Assembly: GCA_036346275.1 (NCBI GenBank)
Contig: CM070727.1
Span: forward strand, 3,773,760 to 3,837,759
DNA length: 64,000 nucleotides
Reading direction: 5' to 3'
Origin: Otatea glauca
Taxonomy: Eukaryota > Streptophyta > Magnoliopsida > Poales > Poaceae
Shown: piece by piece, positions 22,234 to 33,939 of the stretch
Numbering within the stretch: position 1 is the first letter of the stretch
How the letters are laid out: each line of letters starts with the position of its first letter
Notes under the pieces: model-generated
Databases searched by the model: none
What the model saw: only the letters and a program-made list of their open reading frames with translations
What the model was told of the DNA's origin: nothing
Program-made: the position numbers and the translations under genes

Positions 22234-22690
22234 AAGGAGTACGTCATTGTATCAGTTGCTATGTGTTTGAAATGTTTGTATTGTACATAACTGTAGTTTC
22301 GTGTTTGCAAAGGTTACGTGTACGTATGAAACTTGAAGCAAATTTTTTCAATGGATTGTGGTATGTACCATCTACTTGAAGCAAGAAAAAGAAGGCACTC
22401 CACACCAAATCATTTCTCGCAATTTTCAAAATACTTGGACTTCATTTGAGAAAGATTTGACTTTGAGACTCTTTCAACAAAGTGACTTTGGGCTTCTTTT
22501 TTTCAATGCTAACTCTTTTTTCTAGAATCCTTTTTGGAATAGTTTTGTAGTATCACAAAGTACGTTCCTGCAAAATTTCAAAAAATTCCAACTATGTTTG
22601 CAAAATTTATGATCTTTTCACTCTTTGATCAGATATTTCTGCAAGTTCAGAATTCATGGTTTGTCAGGAAAGCAAATAGTGCTTTGAACA
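22234..22690. other. CACTA internal spacer after TNP2
   Basis: AT-rich, probably TNP2 3' UTR running up to the hairpin minisatellite. No coding signal was recognised. Confidence 0.5.
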
Positions 22691-22697
22691 ACATTTG

Positions 22698-23936
22698 TGT
22701 CGGTTTTAGTAAAACACTGATAGTGATGTCTCCTTTTTTGTGTCGGTTTTTGAAACAAACCGATAGTAATATTATCTTTTTTGTGTCGGTTTTATCGAAA
22801 AACCGATAGTAAAATTTATGTCGGTTTTGTGTCGGTTTTATGAAAAAAACGATAGTAATATTTTTTTTGTCAGGTTTGGTCCAAAAACTGTAGTGATGTT
22901 TATTTTTTTGTGTCGGTTTTTTTAAAAAAACCGATAGTACTATTAACTCTTTTGTGTCGGTTTTTTAAAAACACCGATAGTAAAATTAAGTTTTTTGTGT
23001 CGGTTTTATCAAAAAAACGATAGTAATATGTATTTTTTTGCCAGGTTTTATCCAAAAAAAGGTAGTGATGTTTATTTTTGTGTCGGTTTTTGAAAAACCG
23101 ATAGTAATACTATATTTTTGTGTCGGCTTTATTGAAAACCGATAGTAATTTAAATTTTTGTGTCGGTTTTTAAAAAACCGATAGTAATATTAACTTTTTG
23201 TGTCGGTTTTATCAAAAACGATAGTAATATATATTTTTTTGTCATATTTATCCAAAAACGGTAGTGATGTTTATTTTTGAGTCGGTTTTTGAAAAACCGA
23301 TAGTAATATTATATTTTTGTGTCGGTTTTATCGAAAACCGATAGTAATTTAAGTTTTTGTGTCGGTTTTTTAAAAACCGATAGTATTATGAAATTTTTGT
23401 GTCGGTTTTATCAAAAAACGATAGTAATAAATATTTTTTTGTCGTTTGATCAAAAATGGTAGTGATGTTATTTTTTGTGTCGGTTTTGAAAAACCGATAG
23501 TAATATTATATTTTTGTGTCGGTTTTATCGAAAAACCGATAGTAATTTAAGTTTTTGTGTCGGTTTTTAAAAACCGATAGTGATTGTTGATTTTTGTGTA
23601 ATGAGAAAAGCTCACGATTTTTTATATTTTGTGTCGTTTTATTAGAAAACCGATAGGGATATTTTATTTGTGTCGGTTTTCTAAAAACCGATACAAAAGT
23701 TTTCATTTTTGTGTCGGTTTTAATAAAAACCGATAGTGATTAGATTTTTGTGTAATGTGAAAACGGTGATTTTTATTTTTGTGTCGGTTTTATTAGAAAA
23801 CCGATTGGGAAGTTTTTATTTGTGTCTGTTTTGTAAAACACCCGATAGTGATTTTTTGGTTTGTGTCGGTTTGAAAAAAAACCGATACAAATGTTATTGT
23901 TTTGTTTGTGTCAGTTTTGTGCGGAACCGACAGAGA
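22698..23936. repeat. Hairpin minisatellite with five-unit higher-order structure
   Basis: Roughly 28 units of about 40 bp, each an imperfect hairpin TGTCGGTTTT ... AAACCGATAGTAAT. In 22910-23580 the units fall into five types distinguished by loop and tail (gaaaaaccg, tatcgaaaaccg, ttaaaaaccg, tatcaaaaacg, and a divergent tccaaaaacggtagtgatg). They recur in the same order with a period of about 199 bp: first-type units start near 23081, 23280 and 23478. The final part (23580-23936) is irregular. The core CGGTT/AACCG matches the subterminal arrays, so this is an internal relative of them. Confidence 0.88.
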
Positions 23937-24601
23937 TATGCAACCCTTCACATACATTTTGGCAAACCCTAATTAATTAAGCCTCCAACTCCACCCCGCC
24001 GCCCAACTCCACTTCCGCCCGGACGCCCCCAACTCCACCCCGCCGCCCCTCCGGCCTCCGCCCGCCCCTCGCCGCCCCCGCCGCCACGCCACCGCCGCCC
24101 CGACTTCACCTACCGCCTCCGCCACCGACTCCACCGGGAGAGTTTAGTTAGTGAAACAAAACACTATACACTTTGTCGGCAATTGAGACTCATGGCCCTT
24201 GGTATGACAATCATGCAAGCTTCTTTCACCAAACTCTACATAATTGATATGTGAATGGTTACAAGATCATGAAAAGAACAACGACTTAGTTCCCGACCGC
24301 ATATAACTTTGCCTATTCGTACATGCTTTCTATATTCAATTTTTCATGATATGCATGTTGCATCCCGTGCTTGCTTTTGATGGGTTGCCCTCATATCTAA
24401 ACCCAAATAACAAGAATTATAGATTGATCTATTTATCACATAGAAATCTCATCATCCTGTTTCCATTATATATTCAATTGATGGGTTGCCCTCTACATTC
24501 AATTATTCATGATATACATGTTCCTCATCCTGCTTCCATGAATGTTACGATGCTTTTTCATTACTTTCTCATATGTGCTTCAGACTCAAAGATATGTTAA
24601 G
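23937..24601 (+). promoter_or_regulatory. Probable promoter and leader of CACTA second gene
   Basis: After the minisatellite comes a short AT stretch, then a C-rich tract (about 23985-24140, many ccgccgcc and aactccacc runs), then AT-rich sequence up to the second leader repeat. A C-rich leader following a subterminal-type array resembles the layout at the left end of the element. No transcription start could be read. Confidence 0.35.
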
Positions 24602-24954
24602 AGTTTAGGTTATGTAACCTATGTCTCCTGCTCGAGAGTGCTTATTTATAAATATAAACATATTTATAAGCAAGCGTCTCGAATTGTCCACGTTTTTGAT
24701 ATTCGAGGATATGTGGTTCTTGCAAGTTCCTTAGGCGTTGTACAACTCACGAGTAGATTTCGTAGCGTCTCCTCGGTGTTCTCCGGATGCACACCCTCTT
24801 GACCGGTTGTCGAGACGTGTATATGGAGAACAATGGGAGATGTCACAAATTTTCTCCGAGTTGTACAACGCTCAGAACTTGCCCGAACCACATATCCTCG
24901 AATGGGATTAGGACCAAACCTATGTAGAGATTAGGAGTTATCGTCAGACGTATT
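24602..24954 (+). repeat. Leader repeat, copy 2 (before second gene)
   Basis: Mate of 18401-18756 in the same orientation. It lies about 200 bp ahead of the presumed ATG of the second gene, as copy 1 lies about 290 bp ahead of the TNP2 start. The shared region ends at gagattaggagt in both copies. Confidence 0.9.
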
Positions 24955-25154
24955 TAGAACAATGATTTATTATCAAGTTCACATAATAGCTACGAAATTT
25001 TCTCTCTCTTGAACTTTTCTTGAAGATCATTCTTTCCTCTGTTAATGTAATCGCAATATACTAGAACAGTTGATTTATTATCAAGTTCACATAATAGCTA
25101 CAATTGCTTTCTCTCATGTCAAATATTTCTCCATGGTAGATAGGAAAACTCAAA

Positions 25155-28100
25155 ATGTCGCAATTAGAGAGCATCGGCTCATCGCGTAAAGAGAAGAAGG
25201 TGCTCCGAGGGGCGCACCAACTTCCAGTGTCGAGCCGACCCAGTTTGAAATGTCGAGGGGTCGAGTAAGGTGAGGAAGGCCCGAGGACCGAGCAAAGGGC
25301 CACGGGAGAACGCCGCAAATTCTCCACTTCAATGCGACGGCGCTTGCACGGGTCCTCTCAAGTGTAAGGGCGATACCGCCATTCCTCGGGCAACTGGTGA
25401 GGAGAGAGTTCCCATAACGGTTAAGGATTGGAGAAAGGAGGTCGCGTCGAGCGTAAGAACCGGTTGTGGGACGAGGTTAAGGGAAAATGGATTATAGAAG
25501 AGGAGGATGAAAACAATGCCAGCAGATGCGCCTTGAAGAGGATGGGTGTGGCTCGAGGCACCGAGGTCTACATGCACAAAGTGAATACGTCTTTGAAAGG
25601 CCGTACACCATTCGAGAGGTATCCGCTCGTGACTCCGATGTTTGGGAGGAGTTCACGAGGATCAAGAGTACGCCCGAGGCGGAGGAGCCGAGACAAGAAC
25701 GTTGCTACCCGAGGTCGAACACGCATGCGCACCACCTCGGCTCAGCGGCTACGAAGGAAGAAAGCGAGAATGGGCACGACTAGCCGAGGAGTGCGCCAAC
25801 TCGGACAGCGATGCCTTACTCGCACATATGTGAGGAGGGCACGGATCGGGTATTAGCGAGGACAAAGAAAACCGCGGACGGGCGGTGGTAGTACCAAACC
25901 CCACTACGCGCAAGTCGTCTCCACCATCGTAAGATATCAAACTTACTACATTGCAGTAGACCATTCCTACCAGATTTGGATCTAATTCGTACTCACTTCT
26001 TACAGGAGGAGGTAAGCCAGAGGAAAGAGCAGGGGACTTTTCTTAGCCAAGGGTCAAATGACATCCTATCCACTGCGATCGGGAAGCTCGACCATAAGGG
26101 CCGGGTGCTTGCCGCAGGGTCGGGGCATACGAAGAAGTCCTACTTCCAAGATGCCGCCGAGTACGGATCAAGAACATAGGAGGCACGTGCGAGCGCTCAA
26201 GGACACGCTTAGGGAGCGGTGAGGAGGAGATCTCGGAGGAGATGAGGAGGAGATGAGGTGCGGATGATGGCACGTGAGGAGGAGATGAGGTGGAGATGAT
26301 GGCACGTGAGGAGCGCCTAAGGGCCGAGATGATGGCGATGATCTCCTGAGTCGAGCCGATGCCCCGCCATCAGAGAAACCTGTGCCCCCACCAAGTAGTG
26401 CGGTTCCAAAATGATAAGTCCGGTCCCAGTGAAGGTAATAATTAATTTTGCCTTACTTAATGGTGCGAGGTAACTCTTCATATGTTTTCTCTCAAGTTGC
26501 ACACTTTTGCAGCGCCTACCAAGTGCCACTCACCACGACGGAAGACGGATTTCTGTTGAGGTCGCACGCGGGTTGCATTTCCATGCAAGGAGACCGACAC
26601 GGTGCATGGTCGGCCTTTGGGGAAGGGCTACATGAGGGTCCAGTGGACTACGCCCACGGCCTTCTTATCACATGTTCTCGAGTTCCCCTAACGAAGACAT
26701 CACCACTCTCGGGCCAGCGCGGATGTCGCTCATCAAGTGGCCCACGACAAGCGTCGTCTTGGTCAAGGTAAACATCCTCACGCCTTCTGTACCATTCCGG
26801 TAGTATTGCAACAAGTTACTTAATTATGCGCGTGCTTTGTAGGTTCCTATCGCACTCGCTACCGCTCCCACGATCGTGACGAGCCCCGCACAAAGTCTGA
26901 GCTGGTGCATAAAAGGACTAGCACGACAACCACGTAACCACTAGAGGCCTCTGCTAAAAGGCTAGGCTCACAAAGGCCACAGCGCCCCTCGGTACATGAA
27001 AAGCCCATCGCCGGCCTCGGAGACTCCTTCGCCCGTAAAGGAGAGCCAGAAGACCACAGTGAAGCCTTATGAATTTAAGGCCTACGTACATGGAAAGCCC
27101 CTTCGCCTCCCAAAGAAATTGAACGCTCTAGGCATATGGACTCGATACTCCATGGATGGTACATTGACAAAGCGAAAGAGAGCGGCGTGTCGACTTCAAT
27201 GTTAGATACTGAAAGGACATTTCCACCGCGAGGAGGATGGGACATTCGATTAGTTTTGAGGATCTGCTCCGTCTGTACCAACCGATAGCCATCGATATTT
27301 CTCTCAGACGATCTTGGACGCCGTGAGTATCGCACCACGTTGCACGACCTTATGACTTCCATAGGATTTTGCATTACCCTTTTAACATTCAATGCGAGTT
27401 GCGAGGCGATGAGGCAATGGGTCGTGACGAATCGACAACTAGTTGGGTTCGTCGACCTCGAGCTTGTGTCCGCGACGATGGCTAGGCTTCAACCGAATGG
27501 GTTGCGGCTACATCAAGAGGGCATTGCAAGTCGAGTCGAAGAAGGGCTTCATTCTATTCCGCACCACGAGGAGTAAGTACTACTTCACTGCTCAATTACT
27601 TCTACACATCAAACCGTATGTGAACTTATTTTCTTCATTGCATACCATTTAATAAGCAACCATTGGGTTCTACTCGTGCTCCTTCCGAGCGACAACAAAG
27701 TGTACACTTTTAATTCGCTTGATAAGAGACCGATGGCCTACGCGATCAAGCCTCCTTTGGAGCAGTAAGTGCACCACTCTTATCTAACATTTTACGTATT
27801 TAACTACATTCATTATTTTTTACTCAACGACATCTTTCCAATGTATATAGGGTTTCAAGGAATACGTCAGCGGGAGGGACACACGACGACAAAAAGGGCT
27901 CCAAGTCGAGTATGTCACTTCAAGGTACAAGTGGCTATCATATATAAGATTTAGATTTTCTGACATATTTTCTTTGTCTCTTAATTTATTTTTCTTTCTT
28001 CACAGTGTCATCAACAGGGCAGCGACGACCGTTGTGGTTTGTATGTCATGTAACACATGGTGATCTTGATTGTCGGCTCTGACCGTTTCCCTAAGGTAGT

Positions 28101-28305
28101 ACATGCATATACAATTAGTCTTTCACATGAAAATTTGAAAACTCAAATTAGAGCACTTGTTTCTATCTTGTAGCATACCGTTATCCCCCAGAAGAGTGTA
28201 GACAGCACTGCACTCAACAAGATATGAGACCACTTATGCCAGTGGTACTGGATAGAATACTTATCGGAGGACGGACGATTTAGAGATCCCAAAAGCTCCT
28301 ACTAG
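25155..28305 (+). pseudogene. CACTA second gene: Ptta/En-Spm protein with Ulp1-like protease domain, broken
   Basis: Second proteins of this kind accompany TNP2 in grass CACTA elements. From the ATG at 25155 (MSQLESIGSSRKEKK) the frames show a Ptta/En-Spm-like part: LKRMGVARG, RTPFERYPLVTP, EEFTRIKSTPEAEE, HHLGSAATKE, then FLSQGSNDILSTAIGKLDHK (26040). A conserved block in shifted frames reads LEFP ... DITTLGPARMSLIKWP (26670). The Ulp1-like C48 part follows: NHWVLLVLLP (His at 27661-27663), FNSLDKRPM, where the usual catalytic Asp of L-D-S is Asn, and CHQQGSDDRCGLYVM with the catalytic Cys at 28033-28035, followed at once by TAA. The last conserved exon, WIEYLSEDGRFRDPKSSY, ends with TAG at 28303-28305. 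Stops and frameshifts make it non-functional. Confidence 0.8.
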
Positions 28306-28519
28306 ACAAGATGTGAACAAATATTACATATCTGAATGCGATTGCATGTGTACTTATGGTTAAGCATGTTTACGTTCTATTTTGTTAACGAATGTGATAT
28401 GTGTTTGTTGTAACAAAGTGTTCATGTTCTTTGAATGTGATATGTTGTCTGTAATTTCTGTGTGAATGTGATATGTGCATATTGTGTGGAATATGTGCTG
28501 ATTAGAATGTGATAGCACA

Positions 28520-29110
28520 CCACACCCCTTCATCTCTGTCGGTTCTCACAAGAAAATGATAGAGATGTGACGGTCATCTCTATCGGTTCTTTGAAAGAAG
28601 CGATAGGGATGATGAACTCATCTCTATCGGTTCTTTACAAGAAGTGATAGAGACGAGTATATTCATCTCTATCGGTTCTTTCAAAGACGTGATAGAGATG
28701 ATTAGATTATCTCTATCGGTTCTTTTTAAGAAGCGATAGAGATGATCATATCATCTCTATCGGTTCTTTATAAGAAGCGATAGAGATGATGGTATTATCT
28801 CTATCGGTTCTTTAAAAAAAGCGATAGAGATGGTATATTCATCTCTATCGGTTCTTTATAAGAAACGATAGAGATGATGGTCTTATCTCTATCGGTTCTT
28901 ATAAAGAACCGATAGAGATGATCAGATCATCTCTATCGCTTACAAAGAACCGATAGAGATATGACCATCATCTCTATCGCTTCTTGTAAAGAACCGATAG
29001 AGATGACCATATCATCTCTATCGGGAAAGAACCGACTGTAATAATGCCCGCCTCATCTCTGTCTCATGACTTTGTGTCACCACTAGAACCGACTGTGATG
29101 ACGAAAAAGA
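28520..29110. repeat. Right subterminal repeat array of CACTA element
   Basis: About ten hairpin units of 55-60 bp with the core ATCTCTATCGGTTCTTT ... AAGCGATAGAGATGAT. The core reads CTCTATCGG here but CACTATCGG in the left array. Orientation flips near 28895-28920, where one unit is nearly perfectly symmetric (ggttcttataaagaacc); after that the CGCTT arm comes first. Confidence 0.88.
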
Positions 29111-29141
29111 ACCGATTGTGATGTATATTTGTGTAGTAGTG

Positions 29142-31081
29142 CATGAAACAATTTTCATTAAGATATACCCAAAGTCCAATATTGTTGTGTTGTTTCATGG
29201 CTTGGTGGTGGACCATAATTACAAAATCACTTGGCGTGCGACACACGGAAAATAGGTGCAAGCTCTTCACATTATTCTTTCTTCAGGATAAGATTCTAAC
29301 AGCTAATAGATTGGCATTGAGAGGTTAGCCTCGTAGCTTTGTCTGTCCCCTATGCGGATCTGACGCTGAAGTAGCTACACATCTCCCACCAGGGTTTACA
29401 ATTTCGTTTCGAGTTCGGAAATCGCTACTTGCTTTCTAAGACGTTTTTGCGCGAAACCGACCGAAATTCGGTAAAAACCGATCGGTTTGCGAAAGTCAAA
29501 CATGTGGTCAAACTGATTCAAAAAAAATCAAAAACCGGTCGAAAAGGTCGAAATCCGGTCGTTTTTTGTCGAAAACCGCCGACAGAAGGAAAAATTGTGA
29601 AAATGCAAAAAAAATTGAAAAAATTGCAAAAAAATTTGAACAAATTACAAAAAATCCCAATTAATCTATAAAACACCTCAGAGAAATTTAATAAATTTTT
29701 GAAATCATTTTTTGCTTCTAAAAAATCCAAAACAGAAATTAATGAAAAGGAACAAAGACATTGTCGATTTTTATAAATATTTAAAAAAATTATATTCTTA
29801 AATTTTAATGTAACCATAAAATTTCCAAAGTATCATGTACTAAAATTTTAAGAAATATTAGACTTCATTTAGTACTTATATAAATCAAAAGCAGAATAGC
29901 ATATAAATGATAATAGCACTTTCGAAATTTTGAAAATACACATATCCGATCATCATCGAAAATTTTACATAATCATTTTAATTACGTTATAACATCACAA
30001 AAAAGTTTAAGAAATATTAAACTTCATTTTGAGCTCCTAGAAAATAAAAATCGAAGAGCATATATTGTGACAAGATCAACATCGTAATTTTTAAAAATGT
30101 ATGTATCGATAATAATCTGAAAAGTTTACAGAATCATTAGGATTGCCTCAGGACCGTGTAAACAAATTTTAAAAAAATTTGACACCATTTGATATATTTC
30201 TTCAAATTTTTTAAATTTACTGTTCATCTGGCCGGTTTTCCGAATGGTTTTAATTGCCGAACCGGCTCGGCACGGTCGGTTTTCGTGAAAACCAACCGGT
30301 TTTCGTTGGCATTTTAAACCCTGTCTCCCACTCCTATGCCCCTTTGCTAGGCAGGTATGGCGGAGGATCATCCAATAGAAGCACATTCCACCATCGCTGT
30401 TTCCTGCCGCTAGGTTGTCCGCTTCCTTGTGGTGGCAATCCATCCGACGCAACACACCAAAGCAATGACGGAGGGAGGTCAATAGGATATTAATATATGG
30501 GTTTTGAAATCTGTGGAATTTGTGGAAAGTAAGGAACAATCGAATTTTCAACCATCAATACAAACCATACAAACGGTCTTTACTCTCATTTCACAGGATG
30601 TGGGTAACCGACAGATGGCATGGACAAATCACTATGGTCAGCAGGGCGCCAGACTGTAGCTGTGGATTTGCCCTGGAGGAAGATCTTGCGATTCATAAAG
30701 GGGTATATGTTGCCAAAAGAAAAAGGGAATGGCGATTTTCCTCTTGATTCTGGGGCGCCAATCTTAATTCTCTGAGGCGATGGCGAAGCTACGAATAGAG
30801 CCTCCACAACCGGAAGCACACACTAGGAGAGTTTCCAGGCAGAATCCGGGCACAGCCAGAAGGATGTTCTTCACAGATAGCTCATTGACAAATGACAAAT
30901 AACTGAAGGATCCTCACTAGTAGTTAGTTTGTCAATTAGCAATCTCTGTTAGTGTAGTAGCTTTTCTATTTCGTGTTTGTATTATTTACTCAAACTGTTG
31001 GCAGAGATATTATTTAAATTGGTGCTTTTGCTCTACTTCTTTAATACATGGCAGAGCTCCTGTCGTCTCTTTAAAAAAATG
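29142..31081 (+). mobile_element. LINE 3' fragment (reverse-transcriptase zinc-binding end and tail)
   Basis: Non-LTR retrotransposon remnant. The frame from 29143 shows RCKLFTLFFLQDKILTANRL, then CPLCGSDAEVATHL, interrupted by an hAT insertion. Joining across that insertion restores the zf-RVT motif continuation LLCPFARQVW (about 30332). Further on LWKVRNNRIFNH (about 30513) is the usual WxxWKERNxRxF motif of plant LINE ORF2. The 3' end resembles LINE tails (ttctttaatacatggcagag, then aaaaaaa at about 31075). The 5' part, with the catalytic reverse transcriptase, is missing, as expected for 5'-truncated LINEs or for disruption by the adjacent CACTA insertion. Confidence 0.75.
29390..30323. 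mobile_element. Non-autonomous hAT element, 934 bp
   Basis: The left end is CAGGGTTTACAATTTCG and the right end reversed is CAGGGTTTAAAATGCC, typical hAT CAGGG termini. It is flanked by a perfect 8-bp target duplication TCTCCCAC (29382-29389 and 30324-30331). Subterminal regions carry repeated aaaccg/cggttt motifs. No transposase coding sequence is present. Confidence 0.92.
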
Positions 31082-31640
31082 TTGTGTTGTGAAAAATTAG
31101 GAGTTTATATAGTATACTTGGGCACACTGTGCAATTGGCATGGGCTAAACAAACTGGTTCATGCGAGAATTGATGAGAGATATGGGAGGGATTTGACGTA
31201 AATTGTTACATTTAATCTTAGAAGGAGTCCAATCCGAATTAACAACAAGGAAAGTGTCTTTTTCTATTTGAATAGTTGAATATTCCGTTTCTTAGAGCTG
31301 TAGGTTTGGGTATAAATTTAAAGGTAGACCTGAGTTTTTTTTAAGCAACAAGCAAGCAAGAAGTAGGAAAAGCAAGTATAAGAAAAATAAGACAGCAAGA
31401 AAACTAGAAAATGTGCTAGTTATGCTACACCATCAAAATATTTGTGTTTGTGAGTTATGACCATCTAGTGCTAAACCAACAATTGAAAGTTGAGTCCGTA
31501 GTGTAGTCCATAGTTGTGTTGGTATCCAGGTAGAAGACGTATAAGACATGTATACGAGTAGTGCAAGGAGTAGAAGCCAAGTCGGCCGTAGTGTCTAAGT
31601 TGTAGTCGTGTCCAACTTGGAGCATGTGTCCGAGGACATG
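31082..31640. other. Unclassified AT-rich sequence
   Basis: Contains purine-rich runs such as agcaagcaagaagtagg near 31354 that reappear imperfectly near 31700. No gene or element boundary could be supported. Confidence 0.4.
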
Positions 31641-32725
31641 TGTTAGTCGGAGAAGTATTAGTCTATATTATCAAGAGGCCTGTAATCTGTTTTAAAAGAA
31701 AGCAAGCAAATAAGAAGAAAGATAGCCATTACGGCAAAACAATAACTCTTGAACTTCTCTCATGCGTACCGACTATGCAGCGCCTGCTGTCGTGCCTGGA
31801 CTTCATCGAGCACGGGACGGAGGTGATTCCGTATGCACGTCCTGCACGGCAACGTCGGGAAACTCATACGACCTGCCTCTTCTTGACGCGTGCCCGTCGA
31901 CGAACAAAACGTGTTCGTAAGAATTTCTGCACCAACTTAGGGCTTGGGCTTGAACAAATTGATACCAGAGCGAGATTATAACTTTAGTGTCATGCTTGCT
32001 CCCCAGGAGACCATTATTGTTGTGCCTTAGGATAGGTTATCGTCGTTAAACGATGTAGTGTTGGGCGAGATCCGATGATGTATCGGGCATGGGTGTAGTG
32101 GTGCATGCGGCTCCATGACAAGGAGACATCGAGGTAGTAATCCGTCATCGAAGTAGGCACTGTACACAATGTGTCATGTACATGTGTGTATTCGGGTCAT
32201 TGTGTTAATTTTCCATATGTGCGTGAGTACTTGTAAATGTGTGTCCAAGTGTTCAAGTGTGTAAAGCTATTGTCCGAGTTTCCATGTCGTCGAAGTTGCA
32301 TCATGAGTGGAAAGAGTCGACGAGAAGATATGACGGTGAAGGGTAAAAAAGATGTGTCTCCCTAATACCTAATATCGATGAGCATTGTTGACAACCGGCG
32401 TGACAAAATGACATTGATAGCCATCTGCGTGTCTTGTCAAAAAGATGGCTAAAGCTACGTGTTTTCGTATCAGTTATGTCCAAAAGATAATGTGATAGAT
32501 GATTCAAGATGTTGAGAAGATGTGTTCGCCGTCCTGAGTCATGTCCGTCGAAGATGAGATCAAGACGTTGAGGAGATGTGTTCGTCGTCTTGAGTTAAGT
32601 ACATGATGTTGAGGAGATGTGTTCACCCTCCTGTGTCGAGTTAAATGTTGGTTAAGTCATAGTTGAGACCAACTGCCTCAACAAGTTAGAGTTTAGAACT
32701 AGTTGATGTTACAAAATTAAGGGAG
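31641..32725 (+). mobile_element. Possible non-autonomous copia remnant (one LTR, primer site, purine tract)
   Basis: A TG..CA segment (31641-31956, TGTTAGTCGG to CTTGAACA) is followed directly by aattgataccagagc, which resembles the copia primer-binding phrase attggtatcagagc. The interior has no coding domain but holds three imperfect copies of gttgaggagatgtgttcg (about 32510-32630). A purine tract aattaagggag lies at about 32714-32724, but no second LTR follows. This reading is tentative. Confidence 0.4.
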
Positions 32726-32755
32726 TGAATTGTCAATAGCGGGTATTGGAGAGAC

Positions 32756-33060
32756 ATACCTCCTTCACCCATCATCGCCTCCCACGCAGCTTTGACTATC
32801 TCTTTTTTGGCCTATAGGAAGAGCGTTTTCTCTGGGATACCTCCATTGGTGGTCATCTAATCCTTGCGCATATCAATGTTGCCATCCACAATCGTGTCCC
32901 ATAGTACATGAGCTCTCATATACATCTTCATCTTGATTGCTTATGCTGCATAATTGCTCTTCATAAGTATCGGATAATGCAGCGAGACAGTGGAACTCTT
33001 CTTCACCATCACAGCTGATGTTGTCTCTTCATCAGTGACACTACTTTTTGAAGAGCATGG
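32756..33060 (-). pseudogene. Copia gag fragment
   Basis: Reading right to left, the frame gives HYPILMKSNYAA, a stop where Trp is usual, then AIKMKMYMRAHVLWDTIVDG and later AKKEIVKAAWEAMMGEGG. This matches the start of copia gag polyproteins (DUF4219/UBN2 type). Two in-frame stops and the absence of the rest show it is a relic. The orientation is opposite to the neighbouring LTR-like segment, so they are probably unrelated pieces. Confidence 0.7.
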
Positions 33061-33900
33061 CATAATTTTGGACATACGGAGATCAAGAATTCAGCCAAAA
33101 CTTCTTTCATGGAAATCAGCACCATAGCTCAGGGAAGGATTTTTTCTTGCTAATATAGACAAAATGGCCATTAAGCCCATAAAATAGTCAGGACCCATAG
33201 TTACGTCAGAAAGAAAAATAACCAAATAAAATCGATAAGTACTCAACCTCTTATCTAGTAGTGTATGGTTATATGCATGCTTTGAAAAATCTGTTTGGAA
33301 TAGCTAAGAAGAACATTCCATCACAGATTCAGATGATCCTGAAAACTTATTGGTGGTATAGAATACCTAAAATATTAACTTAACACAAGCTTATTCTATC
33401 TAGTCCTAACCACTCGCAACTCATTGGCGCAATAATGGATTCTAATCTAGTATATCTTAGACACCTGATTTGTTTATGATATTACGGATGTCTTCCAACA
33501 ATAGAAGCAGTCAATGGAGAAAGCAAGACTGCGTGCTAGAATAAAATTGTAAGAATGGAAAGAGCATATCTAAGGCAGAATCTTGATTTGGTCATCCTCT
33601 TCCTACTAAAATAGATTTGTCCCCGATCCATATCCATAAGTCTTGGAATTACTCCATTGTCCTAGCCCCCTCTTGACCACAACTAGCGAGGGACACGCGC
33701 TACGCTGCGTCGTGCGAAATCTCGTCTTCGCTTTTTTCTGCGTAGTCCTGTTTCTCTTTTTTTTAAAAAAACAAACAAATAGATTGCTAGGGCCTGTCAG
33801 CGAATCCACAGACTGCTATAAATTGTCAGTGAATCTGTGGACTGCTATAAACCGTTGATGAATATGTGGTTTTTTTGTTTTTGGGAGAAAATAAATGTAT
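33061..33900. other. Unclassified sequence, no gene seen
   Basis: Mixed AT-rich DNA. A phrase gaatc(c/t)(a/g)... gactgctataaa is repeated near 33805 and 33835, so short tandem duplication is present at the right end. No domain was recognised. Confidence 0.4.
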
Positions 33901-33939
33901 TTTTGTTTTTTGCGTAATTCCGGGTTTCTTATTTTTTTA

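Larger units (their letters stand above)
17438..29141 (+). mobile_element. CACTA (En/Spm) transposon with two genes, 11.7 kb
   Basis: The left end is CACTACTATAGAATGATACA and the right end reversed is CACTACTACACAAATATACA, the classic CACTA termini. The 3-bp target duplication is CAT on both sides (17435-17437 and 29142-29144). Both ends carry arrays of subterminal hairpin repeats built on ATC(A/T)CTATCGGTTCT. Internally it has a TNP2 transposase pseudogene and a second gene with Ptta/En-Spm and Ulp1-like domains, both on the plus strand, separated by a hairpin minisatellite. Both genes are broken, so it is non-autonomous now. Confidence 0.92.

Noticed and set aside
22698..23936. CRISPR-like regularly spaced repeats
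   Set aside because: The units are imperfect hairpins in tandem with no unique spacers, inside a plant CACTA transposon.
32714..32740. Second LTR of the possible copia remnant at 31.6 kb
   Set aside because: The sequence after the purine tract (tgaattgtcaatag) does not match the putative LTR start TGTTAGTCGG.
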